8,109 nt of DNA. It comes from Candidatus Rokuibacteriota bacterium (GTDB taxonomy: Bacteria > Methylomirabilota > Methylomirabilia > Rokubacteriales > CSP1-6). Positions 1-6,504 of the stretch are shown piece after piece. The position numbers and the translations under genes are program-made. How positions within the stretch are numbered: position 1 is the stretch's first letter; each line of letters starts with the position of its first letter. The DNA lies in contig JACOVB010000281.1 in the NCBI GenBank assembly GCA_016177555.1, positions 1-8,109 of the forward strand, in the 5' to 3' direction. Below the pieces are notes generated by a model. The model had not been told where the DNA came from and made no database searches. It was given only the letters and a program-made list of their open reading frames with translations.

Positions 1-159
1 GTCGAAGACCAGCTGCGCCTCGGCCGCCGGGATCTCCGGCGCGATGCGGGCGAAGCGGCCATCGCGGATGCCGAGGTCCAGCAGCTCCACCGCCGGCCGG
101 TGGGGGCGCACGACGCGCACGCGCTTGATCAGCAGGTCGAGGGGGGGATGATCGGCCAT
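1..159 (-). CDS. Amidohydrolase-family protein, N-terminal fragment (runs off left edge)
   Basis: Only the first 53 codons are in the window. They begin MADHPPLDLLIKRVRVVRP and continue with LGIRDGRFARIAP, then AEAQLVFD. This is the small N-terminal beta-sandwich typical of amidohydrolase-superfamily enzymes (hydantoinase, dihydroorotase and cytosine deaminase types), where DLLI-(K/R)-G-x-V-V is followed by DG-x-I-x-x-I. The metal-binding HxH and later active-site residues lie outside the window, so the substrate cannot be assigned. The ATG sits one base after the livG stop (TGA-C-ATG), which implies translational coupling to the transporter operon. By inference the enzyme acts on the imported compound, probably hydrolysing a cyclic or linear amide. 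It occupies the place where livF usually lies. Confidence 0.75.
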   Translation of the reverse strand, partial: MADHPPLDLLIKRVRVVRPHRPAVELLDLGIRDGRFARIAPEIPAAEAQLVFD

Positions 160-160
160 G

Positions 161-892
161 TCACTGTCTCCTGCCGGCGAGGGGCTCGCCGAGATAGGCG
201 TCGATCACGCGGCGGTCCTGCACGATCTCGGCCGGAGTCGCGGCGGCGATGAGCTCGCCGTGGTGCAGCACGGCGATCCGATCGGAGAGCCCCATCACGG
301 CGGCCATCACGTGCTCGATCACGATGATGGACACGCCCGCCTCGCGGATGCCCCGGATCACCTCCACGGTCTCGTCCACCTCGGTGGGGGTGAGGCCCGA
401 CATCACCTCGTCCAGGAGCAGCACGCGGGGCTCCGTGGCCAGCGCCCGCGCCAGCTCCAGCCGCTTCCGGAGCCCGATGGAGAGCGCATGCGCGGGTCGG
501 CCGGCCAGGGGGGCGAGACGGGTCAGCGCCAGGACCTCCAGGGCCCGGCGCCGCGCGACCGCGGCCGAGCGGGTCCGGTTGAAGGCGCCGACCATGACGT
601 TCTCGACGACGGAGAGCTCGGGGAAGGGCTGGACGAGCTGGAAGGTGCGCGCCAGCCCGCGCCGGCAGATCGCGTGTGGGGGCAGCCCCGTGATCTCCTG
701 CCCGTCGAGCCTCACGCTCCCGCCGTCCGGGCGGACGAAGCCGGTCACGGCGGCGAACAACGTGGTCTTGCCGGCTCCGTTGGGGCCGATGAGGCCCAGG
801 ATCTCCCCCTGGGCGAGGGACAGGCTCACCTCCGACAGCGCCTGGAGCCCGCCGAAGCGCTTGGACAGGGAGCGGACCTCGATGAGCGTCAT
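161..892 (-). CDS. livG: Branched-chain amino acid-type ABC transporter ATP-binding protein LivG
   Basis: A 243-residue cytoplasmic ATPase that powers the LivHM permease. Walker A is GPNGAGKTT (residues 36-44). The Q-loop is RTFQL with Q85. The ABC signature is the divergent LSIGLRKRLELARAL (137-151), and Walker B is RVLLLDEVMSGL (156-167) with catalytic E162. The H-loop is VIEHVM with H194, followed by the SDRIAVLHHGELIA segment and the C-terminal VIDAYLG characteristic of LivG. Length and the GLARTFQLVQPFPELSVVENV stretch fit LivG rather than LivF. The ATG lies two bases after the livM stop, and the stop is one base before the next gene. The third and fifth signature positions (LSIGL instead of LSGGQ) differ from the textbook motif, a kind of variation often seen in LivG proteins. 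Confidence 0.95.
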   Translation of the reverse strand: MTLIEVRSLSKRFGGLQALSEVSLSLAQGEILGLIGPNGAGKTTLFAAVTGFVRPDGGSVRLDGQEITGLPPHAICRRGLARTFQLVQPFPELSVVENVMVGAFNRTRSAAVARRRALEVLALTRLAPLAGRPAHALSIGLRKRLELARALATEPRVLLLDEVMSGLTPTEVDETVEVIRGIREAGVSIIVIEHVMAAVMGLSDRIAVLHHGELIAAATPAEIVQDRRVIDAYLGEPLAGRRQ

Positions 893-894
893 GG

Positions 895-1854
895 TCAGGC
901 GCGCTCCGCCGCGCCGACCCCGAGGCTCCGGAGCGCTCCCATCACCCCGCGCGGGAGGAAGACGACGGCCCCCATGAGGATCACGCCGTAGAGCATGAGG
1001 TGCAGCCCCGCGTAGCTCTTGACGAGCCCCCGCGTGCCTTCTCCCAGGAGCCCGAGCAGGAGAGCGCCGAGCAACGGTCCCCAGAGGGTGCCCGCGCCGC
1101 CGATGATCGGCCGCAGCAGGATCTCGATGGAGTTGGCCGGGCCGAAGCCGATGGCGGGGTCGATATAGGAGAAGTACTGCGCGTAGAACGCTCCGCCGAG
1201 GGCGGTGACCGCGGCCGACAGCGCCATGGCGGCGAGCTTGACGCGATAGGGATTGATGCCGAGGGCATCCGCCGCCGCCTCGTTCTCGCGGATGGCGATC
1301 ATCTGGTAGCCCAGGCGCGAGCGCTCGAGCCGCGCCACGGCCCAGGTGAGGGCGAGCAGCATCGCGAGGATCACGTAGTAGAAGTAGCGCTTGTCGCCGA
1401 ACTGGAACAGCCGGGGCGCATGCCCCTGCAGCGGCACCAGGATCCCGAAGGAGCCGCCCACGAAGTCCCAGTTGGTGGCGGCCACGCGGAAGATCTCGGC
1501 GAAGGCGAGCATGACGAGGGCGAAGTAGGCGCCGCGGAGCCCGTAGCGAAAGGACAGGTGCCCCGTGACGAGCCCGACCCCGACGGCGACGGCTGCGCCC
1601 AGCCACATGCCGACCCACGGCGTGAGCCCCAGCTTGAGGAAGCAGAGGCTCGAGGTGTAGGCCCCGATCCCGAAGAAGAGGGCATGCCCGAAGGAGAACT
1701 GCCCGGCGTAGCCGCCGAGGATATTCCAGCCCTGGCCGACGAAGGCGAAGAAATACATCAGGGTGAGCGTGCCGATGACGTACTCGGAGCGGATGACGAG
1801 CGGGGCCGCCACGGCGGCCGCGAGGAGCACGAGCCATGCGGCCCTGCTAGGCAT
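895..1854 (-). CDS. livM: Branched-chain amino acid-type ABC transporter permease LivM
   Basis: A 319-residue inner-membrane permease of the BPD_transp_2 family, composed mostly of hydrophobic helices. The family signature GGYAGQFSFGHALFFGIGAY is at residues 47-66. The cytoplasmic coupling loop that contacts the ATPase is IRENEAAADALGIN (188-201). GGAGTLWGPLLGA is at 252-264, and the protein ends shortly after FLPRGVMG. The start chosen is the ATG that overlaps the last 8 bases of livH. The frame stays open far upstream inside livH, but those codons do not resemble a permease. With LivH it should form the membrane channel for the solute delivered by the upstream periplasmic binding protein. 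Confidence 0.93.
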   Translation of the reverse strand: MPSRAAWLVLLAAAVAAPLVIRSEYVIGTLTLMYFFAFVGQGWNILGGYAGQFSFGHALFFGIGAYTSSLCFLKLGLTPWVGMWLGAAVAVGVGLVTGHLSFRYGLRGAYFALVMLAFAEIFRVAATNWDFVGGSFGILVPLQGHAPRLFQFGDKRYFYYVILAMLLALTWAVARLERSRLGYQMIAIRENEAAADALGINPYRVKLAAMALSAAVTALGGAFYAQYFSYIDPAIGFGPANSIEILLRPIIGGAGTLWGPLLGALLLGLLGEGTRGLVKSYAGLHLMLYGVILMGAVVFLPRGVMGALRSLGVGAAERA

Positions 1855-2719
1855 GGCGCGCGCCCAGGAGGCCGGCCGGCCGGACGAGCAGCACGGCGAC
1901 GAAGAGGGCGAAGATCCCGATCTGGGCGAGCGAGCCGTGGAAGATGAGCCCGCCGAGCGATTCGACCACGCCGACGAGGAGCCCGCCCACCAGGGCGCCG
2001 GGGAAGGAACCGAGCCCTCCCAGCACCACGACCACGAAGGCGGTGATGACGAAGGTGTTCCCCACCTCCGGCGACACGTAGAAGAAGGGCACGGCCATGC
2101 CGCCCGCGGCGGCCACGCAGGCCGTGCCGATGCCGAAGGCCATGGCGTGGACGCGCCCCACCGGGATGCCGCAGAGCGCGGCGCCGTCACGCTCCTCGGA
2201 TGATGCCCGGAGCGCCCGGCCCAGGTCCGTCCTCTTGAGGAAGAGCCAGAGAAGCCCCGAGATCAGGAGCGCGCCGCCGAAGGCGAGGAGGCGCGGGAGA
2301 TTGAGGCGGACGGGCCCGAGCGGCACCGTCGTCTGGGAGTAGGCGACGAGGAGCGTGCGGGGATCCGCCGTGAAGACGACCAGCGCCAGGTTGTCGAGGA
2401 AGAGCGCCAGGCCGAGCGTCATCAGGAGCTGGTTGTGCTCCGGGGCTCGCAGGACGGGGGCGATCACGGCGCGCTGGATCGCGTAGCCGAAGGCGAACGC
2501 GGCCGGAAGGGTGAGCAGGAGCGAGAGGTAGGGGTCCAGGCCCGCGGTTGTGGCGAGCCAGAAGGTCGCGTACATGGCGAGCATCATGAGCGAGCCGTGG
2601 GCGAAGTTGATCACCTTCATGACGCCGAAGATGAGCGTGAGGCCGAGCGCCACGAGGGCGTAGAGGCCGCCGAGCATGATGCCGTTGGCGAGGCTCGACA
2701 GCACGACCTCAGCCGTCAT
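1847..2719 (-). CDS. livH: Branched-chain amino acid-type ABC transporter permease LivH
   Basis: A 290-residue inner-membrane permease partner of LivM. It starts MTAEVVLSSLANGIMLGGLY, a typical LivH N-terminus. The conserved GLTLIFGVMKVINFAHGS block is at residues 26-43. The coupling loop is LGRALRASSEERDGAALCGI (166-185), and GGLGSFPGALVGGLLVG is at 234-250. A purine-rich GGGGA on the minus strand precedes the ATG by about 6 bases and could serve as ribosome binding site. It lies 81 bases downstream of the binding-protein gene, a wider gap than elsewhere in the operon and one that holds inverted repeats. Its end overlaps livM by 8 bases. Confidence 0.94.
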   Translation of the reverse strand: MTAEVVLSSLANGIMLGGLYALVALGLTLIFGVMKVINFAHGSLMMLAMYATFWLATTAGLDPYLSLLLTLPAAFAFGYAIQRAVIAPVLRAPEHNQLLMTLGLALFLDNLALVVFTADPRTLLVAYSQTTVPLGPVRLNLPRLLAFGGALLISGLLWLFLKRTDLGRALRASSEERDGAALCGIPVGRVHAMAFGIGTACVAAAGGMAVPFFYVSPEVGNTFVITAFVVVVLGGLGSFPGALVGGLLVGVVESLGGLIFHGSLAQIGIFALFVAVLLVRPAGLLGARHA

Positions 2720-2756
2720 CGCGATCCCCGGGGCGGCGGGGCCGGGGATGCCCCCC

Positions 2757-2788
2757 GGCGCCTGCGGGACTCACGTGACGCAGGGGCC
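2757..2788 (-). promoter_or_regulatory. Inverted repeat between the binding-protein and livH genes
   Basis: Arms GGC-g-CCTGCG (2757-2766) and CGCAGG-g-GCC (2779-2788) pair over 9 base pairs with one G-G mismatch. The 12-base loop contains the perfect 8-base palindrome TCACGTGA (2771-2778). A second short hairpin, GGGCC-AGA-GGCCC (2784-2796), overlaps one arm, so the two structures would be mutually exclusive in RNA. No U-run follows. The position fits an RNA processing, stabilising or attenuating element that keeps binding-protein levels above permease levels. That role is an inference. Confidence 0.35.
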
Positions 2789-2800
2789 AGAGGCCCTCCG

Positions 2801-4030
2801 TCACATCCGCTTGTCCCAGGCGGGGACGGGGATCGTCGGCTTGGCCTCGGCGAACTCGGGCGGGTAGACCACCGCGATGCGCCCGTTCTGCACCTGCATC
2901 AGGAGCGTGCGCGCCCCGGGGTTCTGTCCCTTCTCGTCGAACGTGATCGGGTACGGGACGATCTGGTCGGTGAGGCGCGTCCTGGTCAGGGCCTCCCGGA
3001 CCTTGTCGCGGTCGGCCGCGCCGGCCCGCTCGAGCGCATCCTTGAGCACCCACGCCGACTGGTAGGCCAGCATCCACTCGTAGGCGAAGGGCTGGTGGTA
3101 GGCCTGCTCGAAGGCCGCGATGATCCCCTTGATGCGCGGGTGCTTCGGGTTGTACCAGTGGTTGCCGTCGAGCATGTAGTCGGCGAGCTTGCCCACGTCC
3201 TTGATGAAGCGGTACTGGCTGCCCGCCCCGCCGTACACCGAGAGGATGGCGCCCACGTCCACCCGTTGCTCGGCCATGGTGCGGATGATGAGCGAGTGGG
3301 CCGGGTAGTAGGTGGACGGGATCACGATGTCCGCCTTGGCCGCCTTGATCTTCAGCACCTCGTTGTTGAGCGAGGGGGCCGCGGCGCTGTGGGGGATGCG
3401 CTCCACCACCTGCATGCCGATGCCCGGCAGGAGCTTCTCCAGCGTGTCCGCGGTGGACTTGCCGAAGAGGCCGTCCTCGTGGATCAGCACCACGCGCTTG
3501 AGCCCGAGGCGCATCTCGCGGGTGAGCCCGCCCAGGTACTCGACGGTGGTCCTGGCGCCCATGCCGGCGTTCGGGCCGACGCGGAAGGTGTACTTGAAGC
3601 CGCGCTCGGTGATGCCGTCGGCGACGGCCACGTCCAGGACATGAGGGATCCGGTACTTCTCCGCCTCCTGCGTCGTCACGAAGGCCAGGCCCGAGGCGTA
3701 GGGGCCCAGGACGGCCACCGCGCCTGCGTCCTTGAAGCGCTCCATGGTGGAGATGGCCACGGGGGGCTTGGACTCGTTGTCGAGCACCATGAGCTTGATC
3801 CTGGCACCGCCCATGGACTTGATGCCGCCCGCGGCGTTGATCTCGTTGACGGCCAGCTCGATACCCTGCTTGCCGAGATTGCCCTCGCGCGCGAGCCCGC
3901 CCGTGAGCGGGTGGGTCTCTCCCACGAGGACCTCCGGGGCCTGCGCTCGCAGCGCGCGGGGGAAGCCCAGCGCGCCGGTTGCCACTCCGGCCCCGGCGGC
4001 CGTCTTGAGGAATTCCCTCCGAGTTGTCAT
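2801..4030 (-). CDS. Tat-exported HAAT-family ABC transporter periplasmic substrate-binding protein (LivJ-like)
   Basis: A 409-residue type I periplasmic binding protein (Peripla_BP_6 family), the solute receptor for LivHMG. The N-terminus MTTRREFLKTAAGAG carries a twin-arginine motif (R4-R5, then FLK), a hydrophobic stretch, and a likely cleavage after RAQA (about residue 31). The mature part starts with EVLVGETHPLTGGLAREG, followed by GIELAVNEINAAGGI and later AVLGPYASGLAF, all standard for this family. The frame is open back to 4078, but the ATG at 4030 is chosen because AAGGAG (4045-4040) sits 9 bases before it and the Tat motif then falls at residues 4-5. It is the first gene of the operon. 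Proteins of this family bind amino acids, amides, urea or aromatic acids, so the ligand is not identified here. Confidence 0.93.
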   Translation of the reverse strand: MTTRREFLKTAAGAGVATGALGFPRALRAQAPEVLVGETHPLTGGLAREGNLGKQGIELAVNEINAAGGIKSMGGARIKLMVLDNESKPPVAISTMERFKDAGAVAVLGPYASGLAFVTTQEAEKYRIPHVLDVAVADGITERGFKYTFRVGPNAGMGARTTVEYLGGLTREMRLGLKRVVLIHEDGLFGKSTADTLEKLLPGIGMQVVERIPHSAAAPSLNNEVLKIKAAKADIVIPSTYYPAHSLIIRTMAEQRVDVGAILSVYGGAGSQYRFIKDVGKLADYMLDGNHWYNPKHPRIKGIIAAFEQAYHQPFAYEWMLAYQSAWVLKDALERAGAADRDKVREALTRTRLTDQIVPYPITFDEKGQNPGARTLLMQVQNGRIAVVYPPEFAEAKPTIPVPAWDKRM

Positions 4031-4039
4031 GGCTGTCGT

Positions 4040-4045
4040 CTCCTT
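4040..4045 (-). promoter_or_regulatory. Ribosome binding site AAGGAG of the binding-protein gene
   Basis: On the minus strand AAGGAG is followed by 9 bases and ATG at 4030. This decides the start against the upstream in-frame start at 4078. Confidence 0.8.
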
Positions 4046-4086
4046 GGGGGGTGGCGTTGACGGGACATCGAGCCGCACCTGCCCGC

Positions 4087-4116
4087 TAGTTAGGACGCTT
4101 CACGGGCCTCTGTCAA
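4087..4116 (-). promoter_or_regulatory. Candidate sigma-70-type promoter of the liv operon
   Basis: On the minus strand a perfect TTGACA (4116-4111) is followed by 18 bases and TAACTA (4092-4087). The -35 is perfect, but the -10 is weak. The site lies about 60 bases upstream of the binding-protein start in an otherwise very GC-rich stretch. The TGA stop of the neighbouring small ORF overlaps the -35, and the 37-base repeat begins 5 bases further upstream. Confidence 0.35.
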
Positions 4117-4487
4117 TAGCCCCAGGAGCGCCGTCCCGCCCTCGGCCCCGGCCGGCGCTTCAGCCGCGCCGTGCCGAGGGCGTCGAGCTCCCCGTCCGTC
4201 GGTACCCAGACGGAGTTCGCGTCAGCCTCGAGCGGCTCGATCCGTGCCCGTGCATCTCCCATGGAGACGCGCCAGAGAATATCGAATCGCTTCAGCGCCA
4301 GCCGCATCGCTGCGCTCGCGTCGAGCGTCCCGTCGTCTCGCACCCAGTGCCGGGCCGGGAGGATGCGGAGGACGTCCACCACGCGGTGGTGATCCATCTC
4401 GACCGCGGCCTCGAGGAGCCTCAGCTCGCGCCCCACCCGGTTCGCGGGCAGCGCGTCGCCCTCGGAAGCCCCCGACGTGCCCTGCAA
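4113..4487 (-). CDS. Small hypothetical protein, possibly a gene fragment
   Basis: A 124-codon frame with strong G/C bias at third positions, unlike its shadows, so it is or was coding. I do not recognise the product. It is soluble, with an acidic start, a probable helical stretch (ELRLLEAAVEMDHHRVVDVL), a middle part ASAAMRLALKRFDILWRV, and a basic tail [14 protein letters not shown] encoded by the 37-base repeat. The frame is bounded upstream by TAG near 4540 and has no ATG before residue 31. The first available start is TTG at 4487 without a clear ribosome binding site. It may therefore be a remnant with a displaced C-terminus. Its stop overlaps the -35 of the liv promoter. Confidence 0.4.
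   Translation of the reverse strand: MQGTSGASEGDALPANRVGRELRLLEAAVEMDHHRVVDVLRILPARHWVRDDGTLDASAAMRLALKRFDILWRVSMGDARARIEPLEADANSVWVPTDGELDALGTARLKRRPGPRAGRRSWGY
4122..4158 (+). repeat. 37-base perfect direct repeat, left copy
   Basis: Identical base for base to 6747-6783, in the same orientation, 2625 bases apart. It begins CCAGGAGCGCCG and ends GGCCGGCGC. It contains its own inverted arms GCGCCG (4128-4133) and CGGCGC (4153-4158). Flanking bases on both sides differ between the copies, so the repeat is exactly 37 bases. It bounds the accessory block on the liv-operon side. Confidence 0.9.
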
Positions 4488-4638
4488 GGTCGCGCAAACG
4501 CGAGTGCCGACGGAGATCGGCCGGGCTCGTTCGTCGTGCTATACAGAACTACGTAGCCGGATATCGCAGTTCAAGAGAGATAGCGTTGGGCGGACCAGTG
4601 GGGTGTGCCACGATGATGAGGGCTCGGGAGGGACGGCT

Positions 4639-5637
4639 ATGAGGCCGAGGATCACCACGCTCACCACGGTGCTGGCCGTCCTGCTTCTCGCCGCGCCGCT
4701 CGCTGCCGGAGCGCAGCAAACGGGGAAGGTGCCGAGGATCGGCATGCTCTTGCCCGGGGCCGCGCCGCCGCCGGGGCAGCCGAGCCCCTTGCTCGACGCC
4801 TTCCGCGGAGGGCTACGCGACCTCGGCTACGTTGAGGGACAGAACGTCGTCATCGAGTACCGGTGGTCCGAGGGGCGGGAGCAGCGTTTCCCCGATCTCG
4901 CCACCGACCTGGTCCGCCTCAATGTCGCAGTGATCGTCACCCAGGGTGCGCCCGCGGTCCTGGCGGCCAAGGGGGCGAGCAGTACGATCCCCATCGTCAT
5001 GGCATTTGTGGGGGATCCCGTCGGAATCGGGGTCGTGGCGAGCCTGGCCCGACCGGGCGCCAACGTCACGGGGCTGAGCCTCCTCGACGAGGCCCTGGAC
5101 GGCAAGCGGATCGAGTTGCTGAAGGAAGCCGTTCCGGGCCTCACGCGGGTCGCCATTCTCTGGAGCGCGAACGACCCGGGCATGACGCTGGCCTTTAATC
5201 GGGTGGAGGTGGCGGCTCGTGCCCTGGGGCTCTTCCTCCAGAGCCTGGCGGTGCGCGAGCCCGGCGATTTCCCGGGCGCCTTCCAGGCCGCCGGCGCCGG
5301 GCGAGCCAAAGCGCTCATCGTGACGGCCCAAGCCTTCACGCTCCGCCACCGGGCCCAGATCCTGGACCTTGCGGCGAAGCACCGGCTGCCCGCGATGTAC
5401 ACACTTCCGGGTTTCGTGGACGCGGGTGGCCTGATGGCGTATGCCCCGAGCCTGTCTGACCTGTTCCGCCGCGCCGCCACCTACGTGGATAAGGTCCTCC
5501 GCGGCGCCAAGCCCGCCGACCTGCCCGTCGAGCAACCGACCAAGTTTGAGTTCGCGATCAACATGAAGACGGCGAGGGCGCTCGGCCTGACGATCCCGCC
5601 GTCGCTGCTCCTGCGGGCAGATCAGCTCGTCGAATGA
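4639..5637 (+). CDS. ABC transporter substrate-binding protein, ABC_sub_bind (COG2984) type, orphan
   Basis: A 332-residue exported protein. The Sec signal peptide is MRPRITTLTTVLAVLLLAAP, with cleavage likely after AGA (residue 25), before QQTGKVPRIG. Family landmarks are FRGGLRDLGYVEGQN (55-69), EYRWSEGR (73-80), IVTQG (99-103), the strongly conserved DPVGIGVVASLARPGANVTG (126-145) and the late GGLMAYAPSLSDLFRRAA and GLTIPPSLLLRADQLVE end. GGGAGG lies about 7 bases before the chosen ATG; the frame stays open back to 4477, but those codons lack a signal peptide. No permease or ATPase of its own class is adjacent. Such orphan binding proteins are common in soil bacteria and their ligands are mostly unknown; TrpX-like relatives bind aromatic amino acids. 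Confidence 0.9.
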   Translation: MRPRITTLTTVLAVLLLAAPLAAGAQQTGKVPRIGMLLPGAAPPPGQPSPLLDAFRGGLRDLGYVEGQNVVIEYRWSEGREQRFPDLATDLVRLNVAVIVTQGAPAVLAAKGASSTIPIVMAFVGDPVGIGVVASLARPGANVTGLSLLDEALDGKRIELLKEAVPGLTRVAILWSANDPGMTLAFNRVEVAARALGLFLQSLAVREPGDFPGAFQAAGAGRAKALIVTAQAFTLRHRAQILDLAAKHRLPAMYTLPGFVDAGGLMAYAPSLSDLFRRAATYVDKVLRGAKPADLPVEQPTKFEFAINMKTARALGLTIPPSLLLRADQLVE

Positions 5638-5864
5638 TCGAAACTCCGCGCGTTCTCCGACTGGAGAGCCCCTGAACGTTCCATGCCAATGGGAACACCA
5701 CGTCCACGGAGTCGAACAACCGCTTGGAGAGCCCGATGCAGCACTGGCTCGGTGTCGGCCCGTCGGGCGTCGACGTCCACGCTGCAGTGGACCGGCCGCT
5801 CGCGATGCTCGCGCCCGACCGCTGAGCGTGTGAGTTGGCCGCGATGACGGCGCACAAGCTGGTG
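5638..5864. other. Gene-poor stretch with small hairpins, no supported gene
   Basis: Just after the binding-protein stop there are two weak stem-loops. One is TCTCC-GACT-GGAGA (5654-5667). The other is GTTCCAT-GCCA-AT(G)GGAAC (5678-5696), a 7-base-pair stem with one bulged G. Neither is followed by a T-run, so terminator function is uncertain. TGGAGAGCCC occurs twice (5662-5671 and 5725-5734). GTCCAC-GCTGCA-GTGGAC (5775-5792) is a further hairpin. A plus-strand frame from 5674 to the TGA at 5823-5825 shows high G/C at third positions and includes MQHWLGVGPSGVDVHAA. It could be the end of a lost gene, but no start or family is evident. Confidence 0.4.
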
Positions 5865-5893
5865 ATGACAAAAGGCACACGACGTAGTACACT
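5865..5893 (+). promoter_or_regulatory. Promoter of the toxin-antitoxin pair
   Basis: ATGACA (5865-5870, 5 of 6 matches to TTGACA) is followed by exactly 17 bases and TACACT (5888-5893, 4 of 6 matches to TATAAT). Counting 7 bases on from the -10 puts +1 at 5900, which is the G of the toxin GTG start. Confidence 0.55.
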
Positions 5894-5899
5894 CGCCAC

Positions 5900-6181
5900 G
5901 TGAGGAGGTTCCGCTGGAACCCCGAGAAGAACGAAGCACTGAAGGCAGAACGGGGAATCTCATTTGAGCGGATCGTACTTGCCATCGGGGACGGCGATGT
6001 CTTGGATGTACTGCGGCATCCTCACGAGGGCCGGTACCCCGACCAGCTGATCTTGGTGGTGGCTGTCGAGGGCTACGCCTATCTGGTCCCGTACGTCGAG
6101 GAGCCGGACGGGTACTTTCTCAAAACGGTGATCCCGAGCCGGAAGGCCACGCGTGAGTACCTGAGCCACGGTGAAACATGA
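5900..6181 (+). CDS. brnT: BrnT-family toxin of a type II toxin-antitoxin system
   Basis: A 93-residue protein starting MRRFRWNPEKN, the BrnT hallmark (F-x-W-(D/N)-P-x-K-N), followed by ERGISFE (17-23). Strands around DQLILVVAVEGYAYLVPYV follow, and the closing FLKTVIPSRKATREYL is the family's C-terminal signature. BrnT proteins have a RelE-like fold and act as ribonucleases that stop translation; this is family knowledge. The start is GTG, since any later start would cut off the conserved N-terminus. No ribosome binding site precedes it, and AGGAGG instead forms codons 2-3. The stop overlaps the antitoxin start as ATGA, the usual toxin-first order of brnTA. Base composition is visibly less GC-rich than the flanking operons, which fits horizontal acquisition. 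Confidence 0.8.
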   Translation: MRRFRWNPEKNEALKAERGISFERIVLAIGDGDVLDVLRHPHEGRYPDQLILVVAVEGYAYLVPYVEEPDGYFLKTVIPSRKATREYLSHGET

Positions 6182-6504
6182 TGAAGAAGATTGATGCGTT
6201 CGAGAAGGACATCATCGGGGCCTACGAGAGTGGCGTCCTGCGGTCGACGATGCCGTCGAAATCGGAACTGAGGTCACTTCGCGAGGCGGCGCGGGCGACC
6301 TCGATCAAGGATCGGCGCGTCAATATCAGACTCTCGTCGCCCGATCTGAGAGATCTGCGAGCCCGCGCTCTCGAGGAAGGCGTGCCCTATCAGACCTTGA
6401 TCGCGAGCGTACTGCACAAGTTCGTTGCCCGCCGCCTCGTCGAGAGACCCGCGCGTCTAACTCCTCGCTCAACCCGGACGGCCCGCAAGCGGGCCGCCGG
6501 GTAG
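6178..6504 (+). CDS. brnA: BrnA/CopG-type ribbon-helix-helix antitoxin
   Basis: A 108-residue partner of the toxin. The N-terminal half (MMKKIDAFEKDIIGAYESG) probably wraps the toxin. The ribbon-helix-helix DNA-binding core is the strand RRVNIRL (46-52), helix SPDLRDLRARALEEG (54-68) and helix YQTLIASVLHKFVARRLVE (71-89). The motif GVPYQTLIASVLHKF is highly typical of these antitoxins. Two adjacent ATGs (6178 and 6181) are possible starts; the first overlaps the toxin stop by 4 bases, with GGTGA just upstream. The complex most likely represses the promoter at 5865-5893. Residues 93-108, a basic RLTPRSTRTARKRAAG tail, are unlike the family and are encoded by the attC-like element. Confidence 0.8.
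   Translation: MMKKIDAFEKDIIGAYESGVLRSTMPSKSELRSLREAARATSIKDRRVNIRLSSPDLRDLRARALEEGVPYQTLIASVLHKFVARRLVERPARLTPRSTRTARKRAAG

Noticed and set aside
2435..4060. Long plus-strand open frame (541 codons) opposite the binding protein and livH
   Set aside because: Its composition is rich in R, G, H, D and E, as expected from the complement of a high-GC gene. It lies opposite clear HAAT-family genes and has no family features.
4222..4497. Alternative minus-strand frame overlapping the small hypothetical ORF
   Set aside because: It lacks the third-position G/C bias seen in the 4113-4487 frame and reads as Arg/Gly/Pro-rich shadow sequence.
4540..4545. TATACA as a -10 for the orphan binding-protein gene
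   Set aside because: No acceptable -35 lies 15-19 bases upstream, so it is not reported as a promoter.
5834..5840. GTTGGCC as a possible crossover box at the left end of the toxin-antitoxin cassette
   Set aside because: It misses the GTTRRRY consensus at one position, and the sequence before it does not fold into a second attC-like structure. The left cassette boundary is therefore left open.
5558..5899. Minus-strand frame covering the gene-poor stretch
   Set aside because: It overlaps the 3' end of the binding protein and the toxin promoter, has no recognisable family and no ribosome binding site.
6472..6502. Strong hairpin at the antitoxin end as an intrinsic terminator
   Set aside because: No T-run follows. 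The unpaired A, the GTCTAAC box and the symmetric spacing fit an attC-like site better, though it could still slow transcription.
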